Shown here piece by piece: positions 9,657-18,280 of a stretch of 64,000 bases of DNA. The position numbers were made by a program, and so were the translations under genes. Below the pieces are notes generated by a model. That model made no database searches, was not told the origin of the DNA, and saw only the letters and a list, made by a program, of their open reading frames with translations. The stretch lies in the NCBI RefSeq assembly GCF_036452155.1, contig NZ_JAWJZY010000006.1, one strand, 5' to 3'. This DNA comes from Sorlinia euscelidii (GTDB taxonomy: Bacteria; Pseudomonadota; Alphaproteobacteria; Acetobacterales; Acetobacteraceae). Each line of letters begins with the position of its first letter. Positions within the stretch are counted from its first letter, which is position 1.

Positions 9657-10220
9657 TTACTGGAAATTCGTGTGACGGTGCGCCATTTCGGCCTCGGACA
9701 CCTCGAATTCCTTTACGAGCTCTGCGAAAAGCGCATCGCAGGTCAGCAGAACGCCTTGCTCAAAAAGGCTGCCCGCAAATTGACGCGAGTCAGATGCGGG
9801 GATTTCAAGGGTGATGTCAGATAATTTCTGTAATGCATTTTCCCCCGCACAGGTGATCGCGATGATCTTCGCACCGACATCACGCGCGATCTCTCCGTAA
9901 TGGAGCGTCACATGCGTGGCACCGGAGCCGGAAATTAATATCAGCACGTCTTCCGGCTGGATGGAGGGTGCTGAAGCTTCACCGATAAAATGCGTGTTAA
10001 GGCCAAGATGCATGAAGCGCATGGCCACCATCTGCGCGACCAGACCGGACCGCCCCTGACCGGAGAAAAACCACCGCGTTCCCGTCTTCCCGCCTTTGGA
10101 AATGGCAAGGCAGAGCGCGGCGACGGCCTCAAGCTGGGAGGGCGCGCTATCTCGCATGAGACGCGACGTCTCGTCCATGACGATCTGGAGACTGGCCTTG
10201 GCCGGGTTAACGGATCTCAT
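9657..10220 (-). CDS. hxlB: 6-phospho-3-hexuloisomerase (SIS domain)
   Basis: An SIS-domain sugar-phosphate isomerase of 187 residues, the family length. It interconverts 3-hexulose 6-phosphate and fructose 6-phosphate, as in the ribulose monophosphate route. The first SIS phosphate-binding motif is FSGQGRSGLVAQM and the second is LILISGSGATHVT. The C-terminus EMAHRHTNFQ is close to the family ending. Its start codon overlaps the stop of the upstream dehydrogenase remnant by ATGA. No hexulose-6-phosphate synthase (hxlA) partner is in the window, so its in vivo substrate is open; other SIS isomerase roles are possible. Confidence 0.83.
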   Translation of the reverse strand: MRSVNPAKASLQIVMDETSRLMRDSAPSQLEAVAALCLAISKGGKTGTRWFFSGQGRSGLVAQMVAMRFMHLGLNTHFIGEASAPSIQPEDVLILISGSGATHVTLHYGEIARDVGAKIIAITCAGENALQKLSDITLEIPASDSRQFAGSLFEQGVLLTCDALFAELVKEFEVSEAEMAHRHTNFQ

Positions 10221-10636
10221 AATGTCACCATTGGCTTGATCGAATGCGGGTCGCGCGATGCCTCAAGCGTATCCTGAACATGCACCAGGTCATAACGCGC
10301 CGTCACCATCGATGTCAGATCCACCTGATGGCGCGCGACCATCGAAATCGCGATTGGCCAGGTGCCGGTATAGCGGAAAACACCTGTCAGCCAGATTTCC
10401 CGCGTCTGAAGCTTAGTGAAGGGGATCGGCAGTTCGTCCGCGCCCATCCCAACGAGCATGAAGAAAGAGGAATGCCAACGATACGATGTTTCCAAGGCGG
10501 CGAACAGTCCCGAAATCGATTCGGCGAAATTCGTCTGTGAAATCTGCGCCATCCCCTTGGACGCGGCGGGCCAGCCATTGCAGACAGGCTTCAGCCGTCG
10601 GACAATGGGGGTCTCCTTCGACAGTTTGCGCAACAT
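10217..10636 (-). pseudogene. Truncated remnant of a zinc-type (MDR) alcohol/polyol dehydrogenase
   Basis: The last 80 or so residues (MLVGMGADELPIPF, then REIWLTGVFRYTGTWPIAI and a SIKPMVTL end) match the C-terminus of the sorbitol/xylitol-type medium-chain dehydrogenases. The N-terminal two thirds, including the GroES-like zinc domain and most of the Rossmann fold, are missing. The preceding 50 codons drift in frame and composition. Only about 140 of the usual 345 codons remain. It ends in an ATGA overlap with hxlB, so the two were probably one operon for polyol or hexulose phosphate metabolism before decay. Confidence 0.7.
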
Positions 10637-10963
10637 CCCCTCACGTTATCGCCGCAACTGGCGGCCCCGGCAAACAAAACGCCATCCTCGCCGCCCTTTG
10701 TAGTGGCGCCATAACGTCACGCGTTACGGATCAGCCAGCGGCCCGGTATTTGATGGGGGTGGGGTGAGGGAATGGAGGCTTGAAAGGGCGCAGATCGTGA
10801 AGACGAGGCAATGCCCCCACCCCTTTTTTGTGACTCCCAAAAAAACCCCCAATTTCGTGCGCTTGCATGACAAGGGGTGAGAAGCCGTGAGAGAAGTTTA
10901 TGGCGGGAAACCGGGGAAAATCAAGGGTCGTGAGTGGGGATGAGAAGCCGTGATAACGGTTGC
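10637..10963. other. Intergenic region downstream of tRNA-Ser
   Basis: No gene recognised. The stretch contains a G-rich segment (about 10754-10764) and a complementary C-rich segment followed by six Ts near 10820. It also has an exact 13-bp direct repeat, TGAGAAGCCGTGA, at 10878-10890 and 10941-10953, just 3' of the tRNA-Ser gene. The right part of the region may include further decayed sequence of the dehydrogenase gene. Confidence 0.4.
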
Positions 10964-11056
10964 TGGCGGAGGGGATGGGATTCGAACCCACGGTACGGCT
11001 TGACACCGTACAACGGTTTAGCAAACCGCCGCCTTCAGCCACTCGGCCACCCCTCC
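10964..11056 (-). tRNA. tRNA-Ser (GCT)
   Basis: A 93-nt long-variable-arm tRNA on the minus strand with encoded CCA. The acceptor GGAGGGG pairs with CCCCTCC. The anticodon stem GCGGT/ACCGT holds the loop TTGCTAA, anticodon GCT. The extended variable arm (TGTACGGTGTCAAGCCGTAC-like hairpin) is typical of serine tRNAs. Confidence 0.95.
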
Positions 11057-11148
11057 GCCGTGAGGGACGTTGTTTACACGACGTTTGCAACTGTGCTTCT
11101 AGGGGGAATTGGCATGGACGTCAAACCCCCTTTGATGCTGAAACGTGA

Positions 11149-12606
11149 TTATACCGCGAGTATTTTTTTCAGCAGCTCATTGACAAGGGCGGGGTTGGCT
11201 TTTCCCTTCATCGCCTTCATGACCTGCCCGACAAAAAACCCGAAAAGCTTGTCTTTTCCGCTGCGATATTGGGCCAGCATGTCCGGATTTGCCTCCAGCA
11301 CCGCCGTGATCGCGGCTTCAATCGCGCCCGTATCTGTGACCTGCTTCAGCCCGCGCTTATCGACGATGTCGCTTGCGGAAGCCTCTGACGTGAACATCTC
11401 CTCCAGAACTTCCTTCGCGATCTTGCCATTAATCGTCGAATCCTGAATCAGCTTGAGCAGACCCGCGAGGCGTTGCGCCGAGATCGGGGAGCGGTCAATT
11501 CCGACGCCGAGTTTATTCAGGCCGGCGAAAAAGTCGCCCAACATCCAGTTGGCTGCCAGACGCGGCTCCGTTTCTTTCGCGAGGGTCTCATAGAAATCCG
11601 CCACGGCCTGCTCCGTGGTCAGAATACCGGATTCGTAACGGCTGACGCCATATTGCGCCTCCAACCGGGCACGTTTCGGCTCGGGGAGTTCCGGCAGGTG
11701 ATCACGCAGCGATTCGACCCATTTTGCGTCGAGAACCAGCGGCAAAAGGTCCGGGTCCGGAAAATAACGGTAGTCATGCGCATTTTCTTTGCTGCGCATG
11801 GAACGCGTCTCACCGCGCGTGTGGTCGAAAAGCCGCGTCTCCTGCTGCACCTCGCCACCCGATTCCCAGACTTCCACCTGGCGTTGCGCTTCAGCCTGAA
11901 TCGCCTGCATGACGAAGCGGATCGAATTGACGTTTTTGACCTCACAGCGTGTGCGATAGGCTTCCCCCGTCTTACGCACGGAGACATTGACATCCGCACG
12001 CATGGAGCCTTCTTCCATATTGCCGTCGCACGTGCCGAGGTAACGCAGAATCTGCCGAAGCTTCCGCAGATAGGCCCCGGCTTCCTCCGGGGAGCGCAAG
12101 TCGGGCTCACTGACGATTTCCATCAGCCCGACACCGGCGCGGTTGAGGTCAATCAAAGTAAGTTCCGGGTCCTGATCATGGATGGACTTGCCCGCATCCT
12201 GCTCAACATGCAGGCGCGTGACGCCGATTTTCCGCGTCTGCCCATCGGCAAGCTCAATCTCGATCTCGCCTTTCCCGACAATAGGGTGCTCAAACTGGCT
12301 GATCTGATATCCCTGCGGCAAATCGGCGTAAAAGTAATTTTTGCGGTCAAAACGGCTGAAAAGATTGATCTGCGCATTGAGTCCGAGGCCCGTTCGCACA
12401 GCTTGCGCGACGCATTCCTCATTCAAGACCGGCAACATCCCGGGGAAGGCAGCGTCAACCAGACTGACCTGCGTATTGGCCTCAGCCCCGAATGCTGTCG
12501 GCGCGCCGGAGAAAAGTTTGCTCTGACTGACGATCTGGGCATGGACTTCCAGCCCGATCACGACTTCCCAGGCGCCGGTCGCGCCCTCAATAGCATAAGT
12601 GCTCAT
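11149..12606 (-). CDS. gatB: Aspartyl/glutamyl-tRNA amidotransferase subunit B
   Basis: GatB is the kinase/tRNA-binding subunit of GatCAB, which converts misacylated Glu-tRNA-Gln (and Asp-tRNA-Asn) to the amide form. The 485-residue protein shows the family motifs VIGLEVHAQI, FSRFDRKNYFYADLPQGYQISQ (partial) and RADVNVSVR, and the C-terminal YqeY-like helical domain ending LVNELLKKILAV. It is the last gene of gatCAB and overlaps gatA by 4 bp. The presence of GatCAB suggests that Gln-tRNA is made by transamidation in this organism. Confidence 0.97.
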   Translation of the reverse strand: MSTYAIEGATGAWEVVIGLEVHAQIVSQSKLFSGAPTAFGAEANTQVSLVDAAFPGMLPVLNEECVAQAVRTGLGLNAQINLFSRFDRKNYFYADLPQGYQISQFEHPIVGKGEIEIELADGQTRKIGVTRLHVEQDAGKSIHDQDPELTLIDLNRAGVGLMEIVSEPDLRSPEEAGAYLRKLRQILRYLGTCDGNMEEGSMRADVNVSVRKTGEAYRTRCEVKNVNSIRFVMQAIQAEAQRQVEVWESGGEVQQETRLFDHTRGETRSMRSKENAHDYRYFPDPDLLPLVLDAKWVESLRDHLPELPEPKRARLEAQYGVSRYESGILTTEQAVADFYETLAKETEPRLAANWMLGDFFAGLNKLGVGIDRSPISAQRLAGLLKLIQDSTINGKIAKEVLEEMFTSEASASDIVDKRGLKQVTDTGAIEAAITAVLEANPDMLAQYRSGKDKLFGFFVGQVMKAMKGKANPALVNELLKKILAV

Positions 12607-14081
12607 GACAGCCCCTCCGCAAAATGAGCAGGGCGATGCGCAAATGACGCCGCGTCCTCCAGCACCCGACCGGCTGCAAACATGGTTTCCTCCTCAAAGG
12701 CGCGGCCGATCAGTTGCAGCCCGAGCGGCAAACCTTCTCCATTGAGACCTGCCGGCAGGGAAAGGGCCGGCAGGCCGGCCAGACTGGCGGGCACCGTGAA
12801 AATATCGTTCAGATAGACCTGCACCGGGTCGCTTGGCTTCTCATCCTGTGCGAAGGCGGCGCTGGGTGCTGTTGGCGTCAGAAGCACATCAACATCCGCG
12901 AAAACAGCATCAAAATCGCGTTGGATCAGCGTGCGCACTTTTTGCGCGTGCAGATAATATGCGTCGTAATAACCGGATGAAAGCACATGCGTCCCCATCA
13001 GGATGCGGCGGCGGACCTCCTCCCCGAAACCCGCGCGCCGCGACGCTTCATAAAGCCCGTCCAATGAGTCAGCGGTGACTCGTGTCCCGAAGCGCACCCC
13101 GTCATAGCGCGCAAGATTGGAGGAGGCCTCGGCAAGGGCGACGATATAATAAACGGGCAAGCCATATTGCGTGTGGGGCAGGGAGACATCGATGATGTGC
13201 GCCCCGGCTTCTCGCAGCCAGGCGATCCCCTGGTCCCAAAGCGCCTGGATTTCCGCGGGCAATGTGTCGGGGCGATATTCTTCGGGGATGCCGACGCGCA
13301 GCCCCTTCACGCCGCGATTTAACGCGTCTGCGTAAACAGGTACGTCGCGCTGCGCGGAGGTGCTGTCATGCGGGTCGAAACCAGCCATGGATTGCAGCAG
13401 CAACGCGCAATCCGCAAGATTGGCGGCCATGGGGCCCGCCTGATCGAGTGAACTCGCGAAGGCGATCGTCCCGAAGCGAGAGCATCGACCGTAACTTGGT
13501 TTGACACCGGTAATGCCGCAGAAGGCCGCGGGCTGCCGGATGGAGCCGCCTGTATCCGTGCCCGTGGCGCCCAGTGCCATCCCCGCCGCAACCGCGGCCG
13601 CTGACCCACCGGATGAACCACCCGGCACGAGGCGCTGTTCGGACGAAGCGCGTTTCCAAGGATTGGTCACGGGGCCGAAATGGGAGGTCATGTTCGTTGA
13701 CCCCATCGCGAATTCGTCCAGATTGGCCTTGCCTAGAAAAACAGCGCCGTCCTGCAGAAGATTTTTTGTGACCGTACTTTCATAAGGTGGCACGAAGTCT
13801 TTCAAAATCGCACTTGCTGCCGTGGTCCTGACCCCTTTCGTGCAGAAGAGATCCTTGACAGCCAAAGGTAAACCATCAAGCGGCAGGGCCTCACCCTTTG
13901 CGCGACGCGCGTCGGAAGCTTTTGCCTGGGCCCGCGCGCCCTCCGGGTCAAGCGTGATATAGGCGTTGATCTCAGGGTTCAGCTGTTCCGCGGCGGCGAG
14001 GAAATGATCCGTCACTTCCAGCGCTGAAATCTTTTTGGCGCGGAGGGCGTCGCGTGTGGCGGTAAGGGTCATGCGGGACAT
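12603..14081 (-). CDS. gatA: Aspartyl/glutamyl-tRNA amidotransferase subunit A
   Basis: Amidase-signature subunit of GatCAB that releases ammonia from glutamine. The 492-residue protein contains the Ser-cisSer-Lys triad: K76 in LAVKDLFCTKG, then PGGSSGGSAAAVAAG and TGTDTGGSIRQPAAFCG. Family length is normal. The start overlaps the gatC stop by one base and its stop overlaps gatB, consistent with translational coupling. Confidence 0.97.
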   Translation of the reverse strand: MSRMTLTATRDALRAKKISALEVTDHFLAAAEQLNPEINAYITLDPEGARAQAKASDARRAKGEALPLDGLPLAVKDLFCTKGVRTTAASAILKDFVPPYESTVTKNLLQDGAVFLGKANLDEFAMGSTNMTSHFGPVTNPWKRASSEQRLVPGGSSGGSAAAVAAGMALGATGTDTGGSIRQPAAFCGITGVKPSYGRCSRFGTIAFASSLDQAGPMAANLADCALLLQSMAGFDPHDSTSAQRDVPVYADALNRGVKGLRVGIPEEYRPDTLPAEIQALWDQGIAWLREAGAHIIDVSLPHTQYGLPVYYIVALAEASSNLARYDGVRFGTRVTADSLDGLYEASRRAGFGEEVRRRILMGTHVLSSGYYDAYYLHAQKVRTLIQRDFDAVFADVDVLLTPTAPSAAFAQDEKPSDPVQVYLNDIFTVPASLAGLPALSLPAGLNGEGLPLGLQLIGRAFEEETMFAAGRVLEDAASFAHRPAHFAEGLS

Positions 14082-14368
14082 TATTCAACCACCTTCGGCA
14101 CAGCGTAAAACGGGCCGCGCCGCAGGGGCGCATTGCCTAAAACATCTTCCTCGTTATTTTCCAGCGCGACTTTATCCTGACGCGTGCGTAGGGTTGCGAC
14201 ACCCGCGCCGGTCATGGGGGGCACGTCGGTGACATCGACATTTTTAAGTTGCTCGACCCATCCGAGAATATGATCAAGTTCCGACCCGACTTCAGCGCAT
14301 TCCTGAGGCGTCAGGCCGATGCGGGCCAATTTGGCGATCCGCATGACGGATTCTGTGTCCAGCGACAT
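14081..14368 (-). CDS. gatC: Aspartyl/glutamyl-tRNA amidotransferase subunit C
   Basis: The 95-residue GatC stabilises the GatA-GatB complex by wrapping between subunits. Family features are the N-terminal helix ESVMRIAKLARIGLT, the HILGWVEQLKNVDVTDV block and the tail PLRRGPFYAVPKVVE. First gene of the gatCAB operon; the divergent ruvX begins 72 bp away. Confidence 0.95.
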   Translation of the reverse strand: MSLDTESVMRIAKLARIGLTPQECAEVGSELDHILGWVEQLKNVDVTDVPPMTGAGVATLRTRQDKVALENNEEDVLGNAPLRRGPFYAVPKVVE

Positions 14369-14440
14369 AAATTCTCGACTTTCCTGCTGAGGGGCGGGTA
14401 GGGAAGAGTGTTAATTTTGGTCGGGTTATAACGCTTAATC

Positions 14441-14908
14441 ATGTCGCTATTCAATCCATACAAGCTGCGCGCCACGCTCGGACGAGATCAACGTGTGCTG
14501 GGCATTGATCCGGGAAGCGTTTCCGTCGGTCTTGCTTTGAGTGACGTCAGTTTGATGCTGGCCTCACCCTACCGCGTCATTAAGCGGCGGAAGTTGGGGC
14601 AGATGGCGGCTGAAATCTCCGCCATGATCGCCGCGGAGGGCGTGGGCGCGCTGGTTTGCGGCCTGCCCCTCAGCATGAACGGGGAGAGGGGACCGGCGGC
14701 GCAGGCGGCTGAAGACTGGCTGCGTGACCTCTCCTCACGTCTTGACCTCCCTGCTTGCTGTTGGGATGAGCGTCTTTCCTCCTCCGCGGTTAATCGCTTC
14801 CTGATTGAGGAAGCCGACATGACCCGCAAAAGAAGGGCGGCGGTCGTAGATAAAATGGCCGCGTCCTACATGCTGCAAGGCTGGCTTGACGCGACACGCG
14901 ACAGATAA
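14441..14908 (+). CDS. ruvX: Putative pre-16S rRNA nuclease / Holliday junction resolvase homologue (YqgF)
   Basis: RNase H-fold protein of 155 residues. The catalytic-type acidic residues sit in LGIDPGSVSVGLALSD, the central motif is VCGLPLSMNGERGP, and WDERLSSSAVNRF plus VDKMAASYMLQGWLD complete the YqgF signature. In E. coli the family processes the 5' end of 16S rRNA; Holliday junction cleavage is also reported. Divergent from gatC, convergent with icd. Confidence 0.93.
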   Translation: MSLFNPYKLRATLGRDQRVLGIDPGSVSVGLALSDVSLMLASPYRVIKRRKLGQMAAEISAMIAAEGVGALVCGLPLSMNGERGPAAQAAEDWLRDLSSRLDLPACCWDERLSSSAVNRFLIEEADMTRKRRAAVVDKMAASYMLQGWLDATRDR

Positions 14909-14945
14909 AATCCACGCGTGTCGTGCCCGGGTCAGGGCAGGGGGT

Positions 14946-15968
14946 TTACAATGCGTCGAGCAGGGCTGTGGTGATCTCACTTGTGTTGGATGTGCCGCCA
15001 AGGTCACGGGTGCGCACGCCGCCTGTGGTGACGACGCGGGTGATGGCGTCATCCAGACGTTGCTTCAGATCATGACGCCCCACATGGGCCAGCATCAACC
15101 CGCCTGCCATCAACAGGGCCAAGGGGTTGGCGACATTTTTACCGGCAATATCCGGCGCTGAACCATGGACGGCCTCAAAGATGGCGGCTTTCTCACCGAT
15201 ATTCGCCCCCGGCGCCATGCCCAGCCCCCCGACAAGTCCAGCTGTGAGGTCAGAGAGAATATCACCGAAAAGATTCGTCGTGACGATGACATCGAACTGC
15301 CAGGGATCGGTGACGAGCTGCATGGCGCATGCATCGACAATCCGCTCGTCGATGGTGATCTTCCCGTCATATTCCTGCGCAATATCGCGGCCCGTCTCCA
15401 GGAAAAGCCCACTGAAGATTTTCAGAATATTGGCTTTATGGACAAGCGTGACTTTTTTGCGGCCATTCGCGACGGCGTAATCACAGGCGAAGCGGATGAT
15501 CCGCGCACATTCTTCGCGGGAATTAAAGCCGCCACCGCAGGCGATGGCGCGTGGGTCATCCCCCAAGGGGAGGTAATATTCATTTGCGGCGTAAAGCCCC
15601 TCGATATTTTCACGCACCACGACGAGGTCGATATGATCAAACCGTTCGCCGGGGATGATTGTCCGCGTCGGGCGCAGATTGGCATAGAGTCCGAAGCGCT
15701 GGCGCAAAGTGACATTGACGGACTTGAACCCCTTGCCGACCGGGGTCGTCAGCGGGCCTTTCAGGGCCAGACCGGTGCGGGAAATGCTTTCGAGCGTCGC
15801 TTCCGGCAGGGGCACACCGTTGGATTCGATCGCGCCGAGCCCGCCCGCACATTTCTCCCAGATAAAGGGGGCGCCCAGTTTTTCGAGAATTCTCACGGTT
15901 GAGTCCGTGATTTCCGGGCCGATCCCATCGCCTTCAATGAGGGTCGCCCGATATGTTTTGCTGGTCAT
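14946..15968 (-). CDS. icd: NAD-dependent isocitrate dehydrogenase
   Basis: Decarboxylating dehydrogenase of the TCA cycle (beta-decarboxylating family). The substrate site is visible in SVNVTLRQRFGLYANLRPTR with its conserved Ser, Asn and Arg residues. Metal-binding aspartates lie in TNLFGDILSDLTAGL. The cofactor region HGSAPDIAGKNVANP has the Asp-Ile pattern typical of NAD rather than NADP use. At 340 residues it is a short NAD-IDH; isopropylmalate dehydrogenase is less likely because of the N-terminal and substrate motifs. I choose the ATG at 15968, with TGAGG just upstream, over an in-frame TTG at 15980. Confidence 0.9.
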   Translation of the reverse strand: MTSKTYRATLIEGDGIGPEITDSTVRILEKLGAPFIWEKCAGGLGAIESNGVPLPEATLESISRTGLALKGPLTTPVGKGFKSVNVTLRQRFGLYANLRPTRTIIPGERFDHIDLVVVRENIEGLYAANEYYLPLGDDPRAIACGGGFNSREECARIIRFACDYAVANGRKKVTLVHKANILKIFSGLFLETGRDIAQEYDGKITIDERIVDACAMQLVTDPWQFDVIVTTNLFGDILSDLTAGLVGGLGMAPGANIGEKAAIFEAVHGSAPDIAGKNVANPLALLMAGGLMLAHVGRHDLKQRLDDAITRVVTTGGVRTRDLGGTSNTSEITTALLDAL

Positions 15969-15980
15969 AAAAAGCCTCAA

Positions 15981-17756
15981 TCAACAGTTCAGGGGTGCAC
16001 ATGCCTCCATGAGCCACGCCCGTGCATCTCCCTCCAGAAGCGGGGAAATTTCCGCCCGCGTTTTGGCGTGATAGGCGTTGATCCAATCGATCTCCTCCGT
16101 AGAGAGAAGGGCGGGGCGGATCATTTTGCGGTCAAAAGGTGCGTAATTCAGCGTTTCGAACGTCAGAAATTCCCGCGGACCCGTCCGGGGTGCGACTTTG
16201 ACGATCAGCAGATTTTCCGAGCGTATGCCGAAATGTCCCGGCTCGTAATATCCGGGTTCGTTCGAGACGATCATGCCCGGCATAAGCGGGGTGGGACGCG
16301 GGGCCGCGCCGATATTTTGCGGTCCCTCATGCACGGAAAGGTAACTCCCAACGCCATGGCCCGTCCCGTGATCATAATCGAGCCCCGCCTGCCATAAAGC
16401 ATAACGGGCGAGCGGGTCCAGACGATAACCCGGTGAGCCGACGGGGAAAATCGCCCGGGCGATGGCGATATGCCCTTTCAGCACGCGCGTGAACGCGTCA
16501 CAAATGGCGTCATCCGGCGCGTTCGGCCCGATCCAGATTGTGCGCGTCACGTCCGTCGTGCCGGCCTCATACTGCCCGCCACTATCAATGAGGTAAATCT
16601 GGTTCGCCGTGAGTTCACGATCCTGTCCCTCGATCGCGCGGTAATGGGGCAGGGCGGCATTTGGTCCCGCGGCGGAAATTGCGGGGAAGCTCTCCTCCCG
16701 GAATTCGGCCGACCCAGAGCGGAACCGCAGGAGGTGATCGGCGAGTTCTGACTCGCGGCGTCCAACGCCCGACCCGGTGACGAAATGCAGGAATTTGCAT
16801 AGAGCGGCTGAGTCGATTCTCTGGATGCGACGGGCGCCATCAAGCTCGACGTCGTTCTTCTGCGCCTTCAAAAGGTGGCAGGGATCGGCATCATGCACTG
16901 GCTTTGCCCCGATTGCATCGAGATGCTGCCGGAACCACACGGATGCGCTTTCCGGGTCCAGCCGCACGATCTTGCCTCGGAGATTTTCCAGAGACTGGGG
17001 CAAGGCTTCAGGTGGGGCGAAGGTGACGCCAGGCCCGAAATGGGCGGCGGCGTTCTCAGGCAGGCGGGCCTCATCGATAAAGGCCGTTACCGCGCCATCC
17101 GGTGTGATCCGTCCGAAGCCCAGTACCACCGGCGTATACGGCACGTCATCACCGCGCATATTGAGCAGCCAGGCAAGGCAGGTCGGGTCCGTGATCATGG
17201 CGGCGTCATGTCCATGCTCTGCCAATATCTGCCCGATATGCGTGCGTTTCTGTAAAGAGTTTTGCCCGGAAAATTGCCGGTCCAGAAGCTGGACCTTGCC
17301 ATCAGGCTTTTCCGGTTGCGTCACCCAGGCTGCATCGATCGGGTTTTGCGCACATGGGACCAGCGTCACGGACGACATGGCGTCGAAATTTTTGAAAAGC
17401 GCCTTGGAGGTCAAGCGCGGGTCATAGCCGAGTTTCAAGGGCTTCTGACGCGCCGCCACCCATTTTTGCGGACCACCCGCCACAAGGCTTTGCGCGGACC
17501 AGATGGACGGATCAAGCTGGTTGCGGAGCTGCTCGGTATACCGACCATCTGAAAAGACGGCCCCTTCATCCTGCAGCAGGATCGCCAGCCCGGCACTGCC
17601 GGTAAAACCGGTCAGCCAGGCGAGGCGCTCCGCATAAGGGGCGACATATTCACCGAGAAATTCATCGCCCCGCGGCAGGATAAATCCGTCCAGACCCTCT
17701 GCGGAGAGCTGTGCACGTATATGGCGGATGGAATCGCGGCTTGCGGATAATGTCAC
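15981..17756 (-). CDS. Xaa-Pro aminopeptidase (M24B)
   Basis: A 591-residue three-domain creatinase/prolidase-fold aminopeptidase P that removes N-terminal residues before proline. Two N-terminal creatinase-like domains precede the catalytic pita-bread domain. The dinuclear metal ligands appear in IDSGGQYEAGTTDVTR (two Asp), DHGTGHGVGSYLSVHE (His), SNEPGYY (Glu) and FLTFETLNY (Glu). The length fits the long eukaryote-like APP1 class common in alphaproteobacteria. Upstream are GNAT and prmA genes on the same strand, with icd 12 bp downstream. Confidence 0.93.
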   Translation of the reverse strand: MTLSASRDSIRHIRAQLSAEGLDGFILPRGDEFLGEYVAPYAERLAWLTGFTGSAGLAILLQDEGAVFSDGRYTEQLRNQLDPSIWSAQSLVAGGPQKWVAARQKPLKLGYDPRLTSKALFKNFDAMSSVTLVPCAQNPIDAAWVTQPEKPDGKVQLLDRQFSGQNSLQKRTHIGQILAEHGHDAAMITDPTCLAWLLNMRGDDVPYTPVVLGFGRITPDGAVTAFIDEARLPENAAAHFGPGVTFAPPEALPQSLENLRGKIVRLDPESASVWFRQHLDAIGAKPVHDADPCHLLKAQKNDVELDGARRIQRIDSAALCKFLHFVTGSGVGRRESELADHLLRFRSGSAEFREESFPAISAAGPNAALPHYRAIEGQDRELTANQIYLIDSGGQYEAGTTDVTRTIWIGPNAPDDAICDAFTRVLKGHIAIARAIFPVGSPGYRLDPLARYALWQAGLDYDHGTGHGVGSYLSVHEGPQNIGAAPRPTPLMPGMIVSNEPGYYEPGHFGIRSENLLIVKVAPRTGPREFLTFETLNYAPFDRKMIRPALLSTEEIDWINAYHAKTRAEISPLLEGDARAWLMEACAPLNC

Positions 17757-17770
17757 CTTTAACCCCTGCT

Positions 17771-18280
17771 TCAGGAATCGAGTATCCGATACATAAAGAC
17801 GAGGTTAAGCCATCGGTCAAATTTGCGCCCCACTTCCGGGATCGCAGGCATGGCGGTGAAGCCGAATTTCTCATGTAATTGGATGGAAGCCGTATTTGTG
17901 TCAGTGATGGCGCCGATCATCACGTGGCGCCCGGCCTCCGTCGCATGGGTAATCAGCGCAGTCAGGAGCATCTGGCCGATCCCGAGGCGGCTCATTCCCG
18001 GTTTGACGTAAATGGAGTGCTCGACCGTCTGCGCATAACCTTCATAGGGGCGGAAGGGGCCGTAACTGCCATAGCCGAAAAACGTACCCTCGCATATCAC
18101 GACGAAAACGGGCATGTCGTTTTCCTGCTGCTGTTTCAGCCAGGCCGCACGTTGTGTGAGTGTTTGCGGCGTGTTGTTCCAGAGCGCGTCAGAATGCGCG
18201 ATATTGTGATTGACGATCTCAAGTATTTCCGGGAGGTCTTCTTCCCGCGCGAGGCGAAGCTGACAATCACGTGTGGTCAT
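17771..18280 (-). CDS. GNAT family N-acetyltransferase, phosphinothricin acetyltransferase-like
   Basis: A 169-residue acetyl-CoA-dependent transferase. The acetyl-CoA loop is seen in VKPGMSRLGIGQMLL, followed by AGRHVMIGAITDTNTASIQ and LHEKFGFTAM, the order seen in the Pat/Bar (phosphinothricin or methionine sulfone acetyltransferase) subgroup. The ATG at 18280 overlaps the prmA stop as ATGA, so I prefer it to an upstream in-frame start at 18310. The substrate cannot be told from sequence. Confidence 0.85.
   Translation of the reverse strand: MTTRDCQLRLAREEDLPEILEIVNHNIAHSDALWNNTPQTLTQRAAWLKQQQENDMPVFVVICEGTFFGYGSYGPFRPYEGYAQTVEHSIYVKPGMSRLGIGQMLLTALITHATEAGRHVMIGAITDTNTASIQLHEKFGFTAMPAIPEVGRKFDRWLNLVFMYRILDS

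Noticed and set aside
10878..10953. 13-bp direct repeat near tRNA-Ser as an attachment site
   Set aside because: The repeat does not match the tRNA 3' end and no integrase is nearby.
11473..12627. Open frame of 384 codons antisense to gatB
   Set aside because: It lies fully opposite a well-conserved gene and has no family signal; long antisense frames are expected in GC-rich coding sequence.
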